The notes beneath the pieces were generated by a model. It worked only from the letters and a program-made list of their open reading frames with translations. It did no database searches and was not told the origin of the DNA. The translations under genes were made by a program, and so were the position numbers. This document shows positions 33,550 through 42,487 of a DNA stretch of 47,861 bases, in pieces; position 1 is the first letter of the stretch, and each line of letters opens with the position of its first letter. This stretch comes from Lachnospiraceae bacterium. Lineage in GTDB: Bacteria > Bacillota > Clostridia > Lachnospirales > Lachnospiraceae. The stretch covers positions 1-47,861 of the forward strand of contig JAITGA010000011.1 in NCBI GenBank assembly GCA_031280955.1, given 5' to 3'.

Positions 33550-34789
33550 CGCGCCATCCCTCCATATATGTTGCCTGTTCCGCCGTCAAGGAGTCGATGG
33601 CGATACCAAGTGAAGTGAGTTTCCTAAGGGCAACGCTTTGGTCGATGTCTTCAGGGACATCCATAGTCATTTTCGTGATTTTCCCTTTATTTTCAATCAA
33701 ATAGCGGGCACTCAGGGCTTGAATGGCAAAACTCATATCCATGATTTCCGCAGGATGACCATCGCCGGCAGCCAGATTAACCAGCCGTCCCCCCGCTAGG
33801 ACATTGAGCCATTTTGTGCCGAGACGATAACCGACGATATCTTTTCTTTTGTCCTCGATTTGATCCGCTATTTCTGACAAACGCTTGACATTGACTTCCA
33901 CGTCGAAGTGTCCGGCATTGCACATGATAGCCCCATCTTTCATCAAGGGGAAGTGGGCTTCGCCAACGACATCATTACATCCGGTCACAGTGATAAAAAT
34001 ATCACCAAGCGGAGCCGCTTCATTCATGGTCATGACCGAAAAGCCATCCATCAGGGCTTCAATCGCCTTGACAGGGTCGATTTCGGTGACGATAACTGCC
34101 GCTCCGAAACCTTTTGCCCGCATTGCCACGCCTTTGCCGCACCAACCGTAACCGGCGACTACCACGGTTTTGCCTGCTACGGTGAGATTGGTGGTACGGT
34201 TGATACCGTCCCAAACTGACTGCCCCGTTCCGTAACGATTGTCAAACAAGTGCTTGCATTGGGCATTATTGACCAAAATCATCGGAAATTTGAGTGCACC
34301 CTCTTTTTCCATCGCTAACAGCCGCAAAATCCCGGTGGTCGTTTCCTCACAGCCGCCGATGATACCGGGGAGTAAGTGCGGATATTCCAGATGCAGCATT
34401 TGTACCAAATCGCCGCCATCATCAATCACTATCCCGGGGGCACATTCTACAGTGCGGCGGATATGCGCTTCATATTCGGCGGGTGTGGAATCGTACCAAG
34501 CATTGACCACCATTCCCGCATCAACGAGGGCAGCGGCGACATCGTCTTGTGTTGAAAGCGGGTTCGAGCCGGTGACGAACATCTCTGCACCGCCTGAACG
34601 CAGGACATGGCACAGATACGCTGTTTTCGCTTCCAGATGGATGGATAAGGCTATTCGTACTCCCACAAATGGTTTGCTTGCCAAAAACTCCGCCTCAATT
34701 CCTCGTAATAAAGGCATGTTCGCCTTTACCCATGCGATTTTTTTATGCCCATCCGGGGCAAGGTTGATATCACGGATTTCACTTTTCAT
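33542..34789 (-). CDS. ahcY: Adenosylhomocysteinase
   Basis: The 415-residue enzyme splits S-adenosylhomocysteine to adenosine and homocysteine in the activated methyl cycle. Seen are ISLHLEAKTAYL-type substrate motif (IALSIHLEAKTAYL), the NAD-binding VVVAGYGWCGKGVAMRAKGFGA, and NCGHFDVEV-like CNAGHFDVEVN. It lacks the ~40-residue insert of eukaryotic forms and matches the shorter bacterial group. ATG 34789 is preferred (AGGCAGGT upstream, family start MKSEIRDI); an in-frame ATG at 34813 is possible. The 5' flank holds a 15-bp tandem array. Co-oriented and overlapping with the ECF S component. Confidence 0.94.
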   Translation of the reverse strand: MKSEIRDINLAPDGHKKIAWVKANMPLLRGIEAEFLASKPFVGVRIALSIHLEAKTAYLCHVLRSGGAEMFVTGSNPLSTQDDVAAALVDAGMVVNAWYDSTPAEYEAHIRRTVECAPGIVIDDGGDLVQMLHLEYPHLLPGIIGGCEETTTGILRLLAMEKEGALKFPMILVNNAQCKHLFDNRYGTGQSVWDGINRTTNLTVAGKTVVVAGYGWCGKGVAMRAKGFGAAVIVTEIDPVKAIEALMDGFSVMTMNEAAPLGDIFITVTGCNDVVGEAHFPLMKDGAIMCNAGHFDVEVNVKRLSEIADQIEDKRKDIVGYRLGTKWLNVLAGGRLVNLAAGDGHPAEIMDMSFAIQALSARYLIENKGKITKMTMDVPEDIDQSVALRKLTSLGIAIDSLTAEQATYMEGWRVD

Positions 34790-34841
34790 TATTTTTACCT
34801 GCCTTTCGTTCATAGTTTGTTAATCTCCAGTTTACCAAACT

Positions 34842-34916
34842 GTGGTGTACTAAACTATGATATTCCAAACTGTAGTATCGTAAACTGTAGAGTATTAAAT
34901 TGTAGTATAGCAAAGT
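34842..34916. repeat. Five 15-bp tandem repeats upstream of ahcY
   Basis: Units begin at 34842, 34857, 34872, 34887 and 34902, consensus TGTAGTATNNTAAAC. A palindrome CAGTTT-ACC-AAACTG (34830-34844) borders it. The array lies in the 5' region of ahcY, about 50 bp from its start, and may be an iterated regulatory site. Confidence 0.8.
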
Positions 34917-34938
34917 TCGCTGTATTTTGTAAAGAGCC

Positions 34939-35031
34939 GTCATTGCGAGGCGGTTTTCTACGCCGAAGCAATCCACAAGGAGCAGAGGCAGCAAAGTTCG
35001 TGTTCCGTCATTGCGGGCTTGACCCGCAATC
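34939..35031 (+). repeat. Two palindromic repeat copies (C and short variant)
   Basis: GTCATTGCGAGG...GCCGAAGCAATCC (34939-34974) and GTCATTGCGGG-CTTGA-CCCGCAATC (35007-35031). They sit between the divergent ahcY and xylulokinase genes, one of few copies in a promoter-side region. Confidence 0.85.
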
Positions 35032-35050
35032 TCGCTAACCTACCCTCGAC

Positions 35051-35079
35051 TTGTCAACCCGCTCAAAATTTGCTATAAT
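35051..35079 (+). promoter_or_regulatory. Promoter of xylulokinase gene
   Basis: TTGTCA (35051-35056) and TATAAT (35074-35079) at 17-bp spacing, with TG at the extended -10 position (TGCTATAAT). Confidence 0.75.
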
Positions 35080-35117
35080 TTCATCATGAACAAAAACACC
35101 ACCACAAGGAGAACACC

Positions 35118-36593
35118 ATGTTATATATCGGAATTGACCTAGGTACGAGTGCTGTCAAACTGCTTTTGATGGATGCAGGAGGCGAAATCAAGAAAATTGT
35201 CGCCAAGGAATATCCGATATCCTTTCCCAAACCGGGATGGTCGGAGCAAAACCCTATTGACTGGTACAGTCAATCTATCGTTGGTCTCAAAGAACTGTTG
35301 ACGGATGTTGACCGCTCGCAAGTGGCAGGTATCAGTTTTGGCGGACAAATGCACGGCTTGGTCATTCTAGATGAAAATGACGAAGTAATCCGTCCGGCGA
35401 TACTCTGGAATGACAGCCGCACGGCAGCAGAATGTGACTTCCTCAATGAAGAAATCGGTCGTGACAAGATTTCGGCATATTCAGCCAACATCGCTTTTGC
35501 CGGCTTTACTGCCCCGAAAATCCTGTGGCTCAAAAACAACGAACCAGACAATTTCTCCCGTATCCGTAAGATAATGCTACCCAAGGATTACCTCGCTTAT
35601 CGCTTGACCGGAGTTTTCTCAACGGATGTATCTGATGCTTCGGGAATGTTGCTCCTAGATGTGAAAAATCGCACATGGTCACAGGAAATGTGCGATATCT
35701 GTGCGATATCGACGGATATGTTGCCGAAAATATACGAAAGTTACGAAGTGACCGGTACAGTCACAGCTGCCGTTGCTTCTGAGCTTGGATTGTCTCAGTC
35801 GGTCAAAGTAGCCGCCGGAGCAGGAGATAATGCCGCCGCCGCAGTAGGAACAGGAACAGTCGGAGATGGGATGTGTAATATTTCCCTTGGCACAAGCGGG
35901 ACGATATTTATCTCTGCCGCTTCGTTCGGCGTTGACCAAAACAATGCCCTCCATGCTTTTGCTCATGCCGACGGTCACTATCATTTGATGGGGGTCGTGC
36001 TTTCTGCCGCTGCCGCCAATGGCTGGTGGATTGAGGAAATCATCGGCACAACTGATTATTACAGCGAAGAAAAGGGAATTTCTGCTCTTGGCGACAACCG
36101 TGTTTACTTCCTGCCATATCTGATGGGTGAGCGTTCACCGCACAATGACCCCAATGCCCGTGGTGTTTTCATCGGGATGTCGATGGATACGAGCAGAACT
36201 GATATGAATCAAGCGGCACTGGAGGGGGTTATTTTTGCCCTGCGTGACTCACTGGAAGTGGCAAAGTCGCTGGGTCTTGTGATTGAGCGGACGAAAGTAT
36301 GCGGTGGCGGAGCGAAGAGCAAAATATGGCGGCAGATAATCGCCAATATTATGAACATCAAGGTCGATGTCCTCGAAGTCGAAGAAGGTCCGGCTCTGGG
36401 TGGGGCGATGTTGGCGGCGGTTGCTTGCGGTGAATATCCTGATGTTGTCGCTGCGGCGAAGCAAATCGTGCGGGTCAAGGCGACTGTTGAACCCGACCCT
36501 GCGATCGTGGCAAAATACGAGCAACGCTACCAACAGTTCAGAAGTATTTATCCGGCTCTGAAACCGGTGTTTGCGAGTATGAATAATACGTAA
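35118..36593 (+). CDS. xylB: Xylulokinase
   Basis: The 491-residue FGGY-family kinase should phosphorylate D-xylulose for the pentose phosphate pathway. N-terminal YIGIDLGTSAVKLLLMD is the ATP-binding start; SGWSEQNP-like PGWSEQNPIDWY, GQMHGLVILDE, ILWNDSRTAAEC and the C-terminal VCGGGAKSKIWRQIIANI are diagnostic for xylulokinases (with GQMHG as the substrate motif). Length is typical. AAGGAG lies 8 nt before ATG 35118. The next gene on the strand, after a repeat array, encodes a sugar isomerase-like protein, so both may act on the same pentose or deoxyhexose. Confidence 0.95.
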   Translation: MLYIGIDLGTSAVKLLLMDAGGEIKKIVAKEYPISFPKPGWSEQNPIDWYSQSIVGLKELLTDVDRSQVAGISFGGQMHGLVILDENDEVIRPAILWNDSRTAAECDFLNEEIGRDKISAYSANIAFAGFTAPKILWLKNNEPDNFSRIRKIMLPKDYLAYRLTGVFSTDVSDASGMLLLDVKNRTWSQEMCDICAISTDMLPKIYESYEVTGTVTAAVASELGLSQSVKVAAGAGDNAAAAVGTGTVGDGMCNISLGTSGTIFISAASFGVDQNNALHAFAHADGHYHLMGVVLSAAAANGWWIEEIIGTTDYYSEEKGISALGDNRVYFLPYLMGERSPHNDPNARGVFIGMSMDTSRTDMNQAALEGVIFALRDSLEVAKSLGLVIERTKVCGGGAKSKIWRQIIANIMNIKVDVLEVEEGPALGGAMLAAVACGEYPDVVAAAKQIVRVKATVEPDPAIVAKYEQRYQQFRSIYPALKPVFASMNNT

Positions 36594-36606
36594 ATACAAA
36601 CGGCTT

Positions 36607-36848
36607 CGTCATTGCGAGGCGGTTTTACACGCCGAAGCAATCCATAAGGAACAGCGGAAGCAAAGTTCGTGTGCCGTCATTGCGAGGCGGTCTTACACGC
36701 CGAAGCAATCCACAAGGAACAGTAGAAGCAAAATTCGTGTGCCGTCATTGCGAGGCGGTCTTACACGCCGAAGCAATCCACAAGGACCAGTGGAAGAAAA
36801 GTTCGTGTGCCGTCATTGCGAGGCGGTCTTACACGCCGAAGCAATCCA
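36607..36848 (+). repeat. Four-copy 68-bp array of palindromic repeat
   Basis: Copies start at 36607, 36675, 36743 and 36811, exactly 68 bp apart. Each has a 36-37-bp palindrome (GTCATTGCGAGG...GCCGAAGCAATCC) followed by a conserved ~31-bp linker containing AAGTTCGTGTGC. Because the linkers are also conserved, it is a tandem duplication of repeat plus B-module half, not a CRISPR. Confidence 0.92.
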
Positions 36849-36902
36849 TAGTAAGCAACAGTAACAAAACAACATTATTGGCAAAGGAACAGGAGGAAGA
36901 AG

Positions 36903-38387
36903 ATGAACAATCTGCCCCAAGTAAAAATCGGAATCGTAGCCGTCAGCCGTGACTGTTTTCCCGAAAAATTGTCCGTTGACAGACGGGAAGCCCTAGTCAA
37001 GGCTTACAATGAACTATTTGACCAAAAGGATATTTACGAATGTCCCATATGTATCGTCGAAAGCGAGCTTCATATGGTGGCAGCTCTGGAGAATGTCCGC
37101 AATGCGGGTTGCAACGCCCTATGCGTGTACCTTGGCAACTTCGGTCCCGAAATAGCCGAAACCCTTTTGGCAAAACACTTTGACGGGCCGGTGATGTTCG
37201 TTGCCGCCGCTGAAGAGACCCAAGACAATTTGATGGGTGGGCGCGGTGATGCTTACTGCGGGATGCTCAATGCCAGTTACAATTTGAAACTCCGTAATGT
37301 TCGTGCCTATATTCCTGAATATCCCGTGGGTACAGCTTCGGAATGTGCGGCGATGATTAACGGTTTTGTCCCGATTGCCCGTGCTATTATGGCTCTCAAA
37401 GACTTGAAAATTATCAGTTTCGGGCCACGTCCGCTCAATTTCCTTGCTTGCAATGCTCCTATCAAACAACTCTTCAACCTCGGTGTTGAGATAGAGGAAA
37501 ATTCCGAACTTGACCTCTTCGAGGCATTCAAAAAGCACGAAAACGACCCTCGGATTCCTGCCAAAGTCAAGGAAATGGAAGCAGAACTGGGAGAAGGCAA
37601 CCAAAAACCAAGTATTTTGCCTAAACTAGCCCAATACGAACTGACTTTGCTTGATTGGATTGAAGCCCACAAAGGCTATCGCAAATATGTTGCTATTGCC
37701 GGAAAATGCTGGCCGGCTTTCCAGACCCAGTTTGGTTTCGTTCCTTGCTATGTCAACGGACGGCTGACAGGGATGGGGATTCCTGTTTCCTGCGAAGTAG
37801 ATATCTATGGTGCTTTGAGTGAATATATCGGTTGCGCTATCAGCGGTGATATTGTTACCTTGCTTGACATCAACAATACCGTTCCCGGCGATATGTACAC
37901 AGAATCAATCAAGGGAAAATTCGATTATCAGCACACCGATACATTTATGGGCTTCCATTGCGGCAATACCAATGCCAAAAAGCTATCGGCTTGCAGCATG
38001 AAGCATCAGCTGATTATGGCGCGTGCCTTGCCGGAGGAAGTGACCCAAGGAACTCTGGAGGGTGACATCGTGCCGGGCGGCATCACTTTCTTCCGCCTCC
38101 AGTCAACCGCTGACAACATCCTGCGTGCCTACATCGCCGAGGGTGAAGTCCTGCCGGTGGCAACTCGTTCATTCGGCGGCATCGGTGTTTTCGCCATCAA
38201 AGATATGAAGCGTTTTTACCGCCATGTCCTGATCGAGAGCGGCTATCCTCATCATGGTGCGGTCGCATTTGGACATTTTGGCAAGGAACTCTTCGAGGTG
38301 TTCAAATACATTGGTGTATGCCCTGACGAAATCGGCATTATCCAACCCGAATGTACCAGATACAAGAGCGAAAACCCATTTGGGTAG
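36903..38387 (+). CDS. L-fucose/L-arabinose isomerase family protein
   Basis: The 494-residue protein fits the fucose/arabinose isomerase fold: N-terminal KIGIVAVSRDCFPEKLS, VESELHMVAALENVRNAGCNALCVYLGNFGPE, and C-terminal TFMGFHCGNTNAKKLSACSMKHQ and LEGDIVPGGITFFRLQ. Candidate metal ligands (Glu, Asp, His) are present (CEVDIYGA, FGHFGKEL) but were not aligned. AGGAGGAAGAAG precedes ATG 36903. Placed after xylulokinase, it may convert an aldose to a ketose for that kinase, or act in another ketose/aldose step; the subgroup to which it belongs is mostly uncharacterised. Confidence 0.85.
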   Translation: MNNLPQVKIGIVAVSRDCFPEKLSVDRREALVKAYNELFDQKDIYECPICIVESELHMVAALENVRNAGCNALCVYLGNFGPEIAETLLAKHFDGPVMFVAAAEETQDNLMGGRGDAYCGMLNASYNLKLRNVRAYIPEYPVGTASECAAMINGFVPIARAIMALKDLKIISFGPRPLNFLACNAPIKQLFNLGVEIEENSELDLFEAFKKHENDPRIPAKVKEMEAELGEGNQKPSILPKLAQYELTLLDWIEAHKGYRKYVAIAGKCWPAFQTQFGFVPCYVNGRLTGMGIPVSCEVDIYGALSEYIGCAISGDIVTLLDINNTVPGDMYTESIKGKFDYQHTDTFMGFHCGNTNAKKLSACSMKHQLIMARALPEEVTQGTLEGDIVPGGITFFRLQSTADNILRAYIAEGEVLPVATRSFGGIGVFAIKDMKRFYRHVLIESGYPHHGAVAFGHFGKELFEVFKYIGVCPDEIGIIQPECTRYKSENPFG

Positions 38388-38407
38388 TGAGTAGTGGAGT
38401 TAATTAC

Positions 38408-41113
38408 ATGAACTACGGCAAAAGAGGAATCCGCGCCAAACAAAAACACCTCCATGCACTGGGAAAGAAATGGGGCAAAAAGTTTACCCTCAATGTCTTT
38501 AGCCTCATTATCATGGCGATACTAGCGATAGGAATCATCGCCGCCAGTGCTGGTTTCGGTGTTTTCCAAGGAGTCATCGACACCGCACCTGACGTAAGTG
38601 ACATTAGTGTCATTCCGATAGGCTATTCGAGCTTTGCCTTTGACCGTGAGGGCAACCAAATAGCCAAACTCGTGGCGACCAATTCCAACCGTATCCCTGT
38701 CGGCAGGGATGTGATTCCCCAACATCTGGCAGACGCTTTCGTTTCCATTGAAGACGAACGCTTCTACGAACACAATGGGATTGACATCAAAGGTATTATC
38801 CGGGCGGCGTATGTCGGACTCACATCCGGCATATTCTCCGAGGGAGCGAGTACGATTACCCAACAACTTTTGAAAAATACCGTCTTTACCGATTGGACGG
38901 GAGAAACGACGATGGCAGAAAAAGCCAAACGGAAAATTCAAGAACAATACCTCGCTCTTGAAACCGAGAAAATCCATCACAAAGCTGATATCCTTGTCAA
39001 TTATATGAATAGTATCAATCTCGGGCAAAATACCCTTGGCGTCCAGGCAGCATCGCTTCGTTATTTTAACAAACCTGTAAATGAACTGACCATATCCGAA
39101 AGTGCCGTCATCGCTTCGATTACCCAAAATCCGACCCGCTTCAACCCTATCAGCAACCCTGAGGAAAACGAAGGTCGCCGCCGCCGGGTTCTGGGCAATA
39201 TGCTTGAACAAGGATATATCACCCAAATTGAATATGATATCGCCATTGCTGATGATGTCTATGCCAGGATTCAAATCATTGATGAGCAAGTCGATAGCGA
39301 AGCCGCCAATTCTTACTTCGTTGATGCCCTCATTGATGAGGTGCTTCATGATTTGTTGGCAGCAGGTTATAGTGATTCGACGGCTTATTATTTGCTTTAT
39401 TCAGGGGGACTAAAGATTCACACGACACAAGACCCGCATATCCAGCGTATCAGTGATGAAGTATTTGCCAATGAAGAAAATTACCCCCCCAACGTGAAGT
39501 GGCTGTTAAACTATGAATTGACGATTACTACCGCTGGTGGTGAGCGCAAAAACCACTCTACGGAAATGTTCAGACTCTTCTTCTTAGAGACCAATCGTGG
39601 CTTCAATCTTATCTTTGATTCGCAGGAAGCCGCCCATGAAGCGATCGAAAACTACAAGGAAGCGGTTATGGATGATGGTGATGAGGTTTTAGCAGAGAGA
39701 ATAAACTTGACTGCGCAACCGCAGGTCTCGTTGATAGTTGCTGACCAATATACAGGGGAAGTACTGGCAATGATTGGCGGACGCGGGCAAAAAACCGCCA
39801 GTCGCACCCTAAATCGTGCCGTCTCCACACGGCGGCAGCCGGGTTCAACATTCAAAACAGTCGCTGTTTACGCTCCTGCTCTTGATTCGGCGGGTATGAC
39901 CCTCGCTTCAGTACAAAAAGATGCCCCTTTCAACTACCCCGATGGTCGTCCCGTCAACAACTGGTGGTCAAGCTCAGTTGGTTACAAAGGACTGGCTTCT
40001 TACCGTAGCGCCTTGCAAGAGTCGATGAACATCATTGCCGTTAAGACTTTGACCCAGATTTCCCCGCAACTTGGCTTTGAATACCTGCTCAATTTCGGCT
40101 TCACGACTTTGGTGGAGAGAATGGAGGTCGGTGGTTTGATTTTGTCAGATATAGTACCCTCACTGGCACTGGGGGGAATAACCATCGGTGTCACCAATCT
40201 GGAAATGAATGCCTCATATGCTACAATTGCCAATGGCGGCGTGTATGTCCGCCCGCGGCTTTATACCCGTGTTTATGATTATGACGGAAATATCCTGCTC
40301 GATAATACCACCCCTGAGACCCGCCAAGTTCTCAAAGAAAGTACGGCGTTTCTGCTCACCGATGCAATGGCAGATGTTTTCGTTGCTCCGGGTACGGGTA
40401 CGGCGGCACGTTTCCCCGGCATGGCACTTGCGGGCAAAACCGGCTCGACGACAGGCTACAATGATGTCTGGTTTGCCGGATATTCGCCTTACTATACTGC
40501 TACCGTTTGGACGGGCTTTGACAACAATGTCGATATGCGCGGTGATAGTGAGCGTGGTACGTCACGCCGCCTGTGGCGATTGGTGATGGAGCGGGTACAT
40601 GAAGATTTGCCGTATCGGGATTTCCCTATTCCCAGTGATATCGTTACGGAAACGATCTGTTCACGCTCGGGCAAACTTCCCTTGCCGGGACTTTGTGTGC
40701 AAAAAGAAACCCTTCGCAGTGAATATTTTGCCGTGGGAACAGTACCTACCGACTTTTGCAATGCTCATTATCAGGGGATTATTTGCCAGTATTGGCTTTT
40801 ACCCGCCAGTCCCAGTTGTCCGTTCCAAATCCCCGGTGTAATCGACATTGACCCCCCTGAAGACCCATCGCTGTGGGCGGGGAGCGGTTCGGCAGCAGTT
40901 TTGGTGGGCGAAGGTTATATCCATGAGGAAGTATTAAATGATGACGGTACGATATCGCTGCAAATCATTCCCCAGGTCAATATCGTCATGTGTCCGCATG
41001 ATTGGGACTTCTTCCTCGATTCCGATGTGGCAAATGAGATTATTGCCCGTGAACGTGCAGAAATAGAAGCTGTCATCCGTGCCAATGCCCAAGCTCAGGC
41101 TCTGTCAAACTAA
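38408..41113 (+). CDS. Class A penicillin-binding protein (PBP1A-like)
   Basis: The 901-residue bifunctional peptidoglycan synthase has a short cytoplasmic tail, one membrane anchor (VFSLIIMAILAIGIIAASAGFG), a GT51 transglycosylase with EDERFYEHNG (Glu115) and GASTITQQLLKN, and a transpeptidase with STFK (Ser480), a SxN candidate (SMN) and KTG (K677) in AGKTGSTTGYND. A ~150-residue C-terminal tail with several cysteines and an Ala/Glu/Arg-rich end follows. ATG 38408 is chosen for TGGAG 8 nt upstream; the open frame extends back into the preceding gene. It polymerises and cross-links glycan outside the membrane. Confidence 0.95.
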   Translation: MNYGKRGIRAKQKHLHALGKKWGKKFTLNVFSLIIMAILAIGIIAASAGFGVFQGVIDTAPDVSDISVIPIGYSSFAFDREGNQIAKLVATNSNRIPVGRDVIPQHLADAFVSIEDERFYEHNGIDIKGIIRAAYVGLTSGIFSEGASTITQQLLKNTVFTDWTGETTMAEKAKRKIQEQYLALETEKIHHKADILVNYMNSINLGQNTLGVQAASLRYFNKPVNELTISESAVIASITQNPTRFNPISNPEENEGRRRRVLGNMLEQGYITQIEYDIAIADDVYARIQIIDEQVDSEAANSYFVDALIDEVLHDLLAAGYSDSTAYYLLYSGGLKIHTTQDPHIQRISDEVFANEENYPPNVKWLLNYELTITTAGGERKNHSTEMFRLFFLETNRGFNLIFDSQEAAHEAIENYKEAVMDDGDEVLAERINLTAQPQVSLIVADQYTGEVLAMIGGRGQKTASRTLNRAVSTRRQPGSTFKTVAVYAPALDSAGMTLASVQKDAPFNYPDGRPVNNWWSSSVGYKGLASYRSALQESMNIIAVKTLTQISPQLGFEYLLNFGFTTLVERMEVGGLILSDIVPSLALGGITIGVTNLEMNASYATIANGGVYVRPRLYTRVYDYDGNILLDNTTPETRQVLKESTAFLLTDAMADVFVAPGTGTAARFPGMALAGKTGSTTGYNDVWFAGYSPYYTATVWTGFDNNVDMRGDSERGTSRRLWRLVMERVHEDLPYRDFPIPSDIVTETICSRSGKLPLPGLCVQKETLRSEYFAVGTVPTDFCNAHYQGIICQYWLLPASPSCPFQIPGVIDIDPPEDPSLWAGSGSAAVLVGEGYIHEEVLNDDGTISLQIIPQVNIVMCPHDWDFFLDSDVANEIIARERAEIEAVIRANAQAQALSN

Positions 41114-41133
41114 TTTGAGGATATAAATATCAC

Positions 41134-42123
41134 ATGAGTACCACCATGAAAGTGTTTAATGAAGCTTTGAAGTCGGGTGACTTGAAGCAAATATACCTTT
41201 TCTATGGCGCAGAGCCATATTTGCGCCGTCAGTACCGTCATCGTTTCAAAAGTGCGTTGGTAAGTGATGGCGATACGATGAATTATCACTATTTTGAGGG
41301 AAATGACATAACTGTCAGAGAGGTGATTGAACTGGCAGAAACGTTGCCTTTTTTGACCGACAGACGTGTCATCATATGGGAAAACAGCGGTTTGTTCAAG
41401 TCTGCCAACGAAAAGATGCTCGACTACTTGAAAAAGATTCCCCTGACCACATCACTACTTTTCGTGGAAATAGATATCGATAAACGCCAAAGAATGTTTA
41501 AACAGGTATCTGCCGGCGGTGGAGCGATAGAGTTCCCGGTACAAAACGAGGATATCCTACGCCGTTGGATAAAAAGCCTGTTGGATAAAGATGAAAAGCA
41601 GATGGATACGGATACTGTCAACCTCTTCCTTATTAAAAGTGGTTTCGCCATGGATAATATTTATTCTGAACTGGAAAAGTTGATTTGCTATACATATGGC
41701 AGAAACCTCATCACTACCGACGATGTCGAGGCAATATGCACAGGACAGATAAATAATATGATTTTTGAAATGGTGGGAGCAGTAGCCGCCAAAAAAGCCG
41801 ATGTAGCTCTTGATAAATACCGTGATTTGCTTGCCCTCAAAGAACCACCGATGCGAATACTCTTTTTGATAGCGAGGGAGTTTAACAACTTGCTGCAAGT
41901 CAAGGAACTGACAGAAAAAGCTGTGGATAACCGTACCATCGCCGCCAAGGTGGGATTGCCGCCTTTCGTCATCGGCAAATATATCAGTCAATCACGCAAT
42001 TTCTCAGCCGCTGCTCTCCAAAATGCCGTCCTCGCCTGTGTTGAAGCCGAGGAATCAATCAAGACAGGCAACATGAGCGACAGAATCAGCGTTGAGCTTT
42101 TAATTGTCAAGAATGCAGGTTAG
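41134..42123 (+). CDS. holA: DNA polymerase III subunit delta
   Basis: The 329-residue clamp-loader subunit opens the beta sliding clamp. QIYLFYGAEPYLRRQY is the usual N-terminal signature, followed by VIELAETLPFLTDRRVIIWEN and C-terminal LKEPPMRILFLIAREFNNLLQVKEL, KVGLPPFVIGKYISQSRNFS. Length is typical of Firmicutes HolA. It lies 20 bp after the PBP gene; GAGGAT upstream is a moderate site, and an in-frame ATG at 41146 is an alternative. Confidence 0.95.
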   Translation: MSTTMKVFNEALKSGDLKQIYLFYGAEPYLRRQYRHRFKSALVSDGDTMNYHYFEGNDITVREVIELAETLPFLTDRRVIIWENSGLFKSANEKMLDYLKKIPLTTSLLFVEIDIDKRQRMFKQVSAGGGAIEFPVQNEDILRRWIKSLLDKDEKQMDTDTVNLFLIKSGFAMDNIYSELEKLICYTYGRNLITTDDVEAICTGQINNMIFEMVGAVAAKKADVALDKYRDLLALKEPPMRILFLIAREFNNLLQVKELTEKAVDNRTIAAKVGLPPFVIGKYISQSRNFSAAALQNAVLACVEAEESIKTGNMSDRISVELLIVKNAG

Positions 42124-42289
42124 GTTGTTGGATAGTCTTTTATAGATAGACCTTTATAGAATTAGATTAGATTTATTATCGAGAAATAATGTTTTAGCAA
42201 GTCCGTTTTTCATCCCACCTTTAATGTTAAAATGAGATATGTAGTAGTTGAACTGCCATGGTTTCGTCGTACAACCTTTACCGAAGCCG

Positions 42290-42389
42290 GAAGAATGACA
42301 CGCTTTTTTGTCATTCTTCGCACTAAGAACTTTGCAAAGCAAAGTTCGTGTGCTGTCATTGCGAGGCGTTTTACACGCCGAAGCAATCC
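42290..42389 (+). repeat. Composite palindromic repeat A-B-C after holA
   Basis: A module GAAGAATGACA...TGTCATTCTTC (42290-42319), B module AACTTTGCAAAGCAAAGTT (42328-42346), and C module GTCATTGCGAGGC...GCCGAAGCAATCC (42355-42389). This is the cleanest full composite in the window. Confidence 0.9.
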
Positions 42390-42434
42390 ATCTATTTGAG
42401 ACTGGATACTACGACTAAAAAATCAAATTAGCCA

Positions 42435-42463
42435 TTGACAACGAACATTTGTTCTGTTACACT
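42435..42463 (+). promoter_or_regulatory. Promoter with LexA box upstream of 5'-nucleotidase
   Basis: TTGACA (42435-42440) and TACACT (42458-42463), 17-bp spacing. The spacer contains CGAACATTTGTTCT (42442-42455), with perfect GAAC-N4-GTTC half-sites of the Firmicutes LexA operator. SOS control is strongly suggested. Confidence 0.8.
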
Positions 42464-42487
42464 AAAAATCGAGAGGAGGTAGCCGCC

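Noticed and set aside
34745-35038. 97-codon ORF with NCSIVNCRVLNCSI periodicity
   Set aside because: The periodicity is the 15-bp DNA array; no ribosome-binding site.
36607-36848. CRISPR-like regular array
   Set aside because: Period is exact but the segments between palindromes are conserved and there is no cas gene; it is a tandem duplication.
36671-36952. 93-codon ORF across the repeat array
   Set aside because: It is translated repeat sequence (SLRGG-type residues) and overlaps the isomerase-like gene start.
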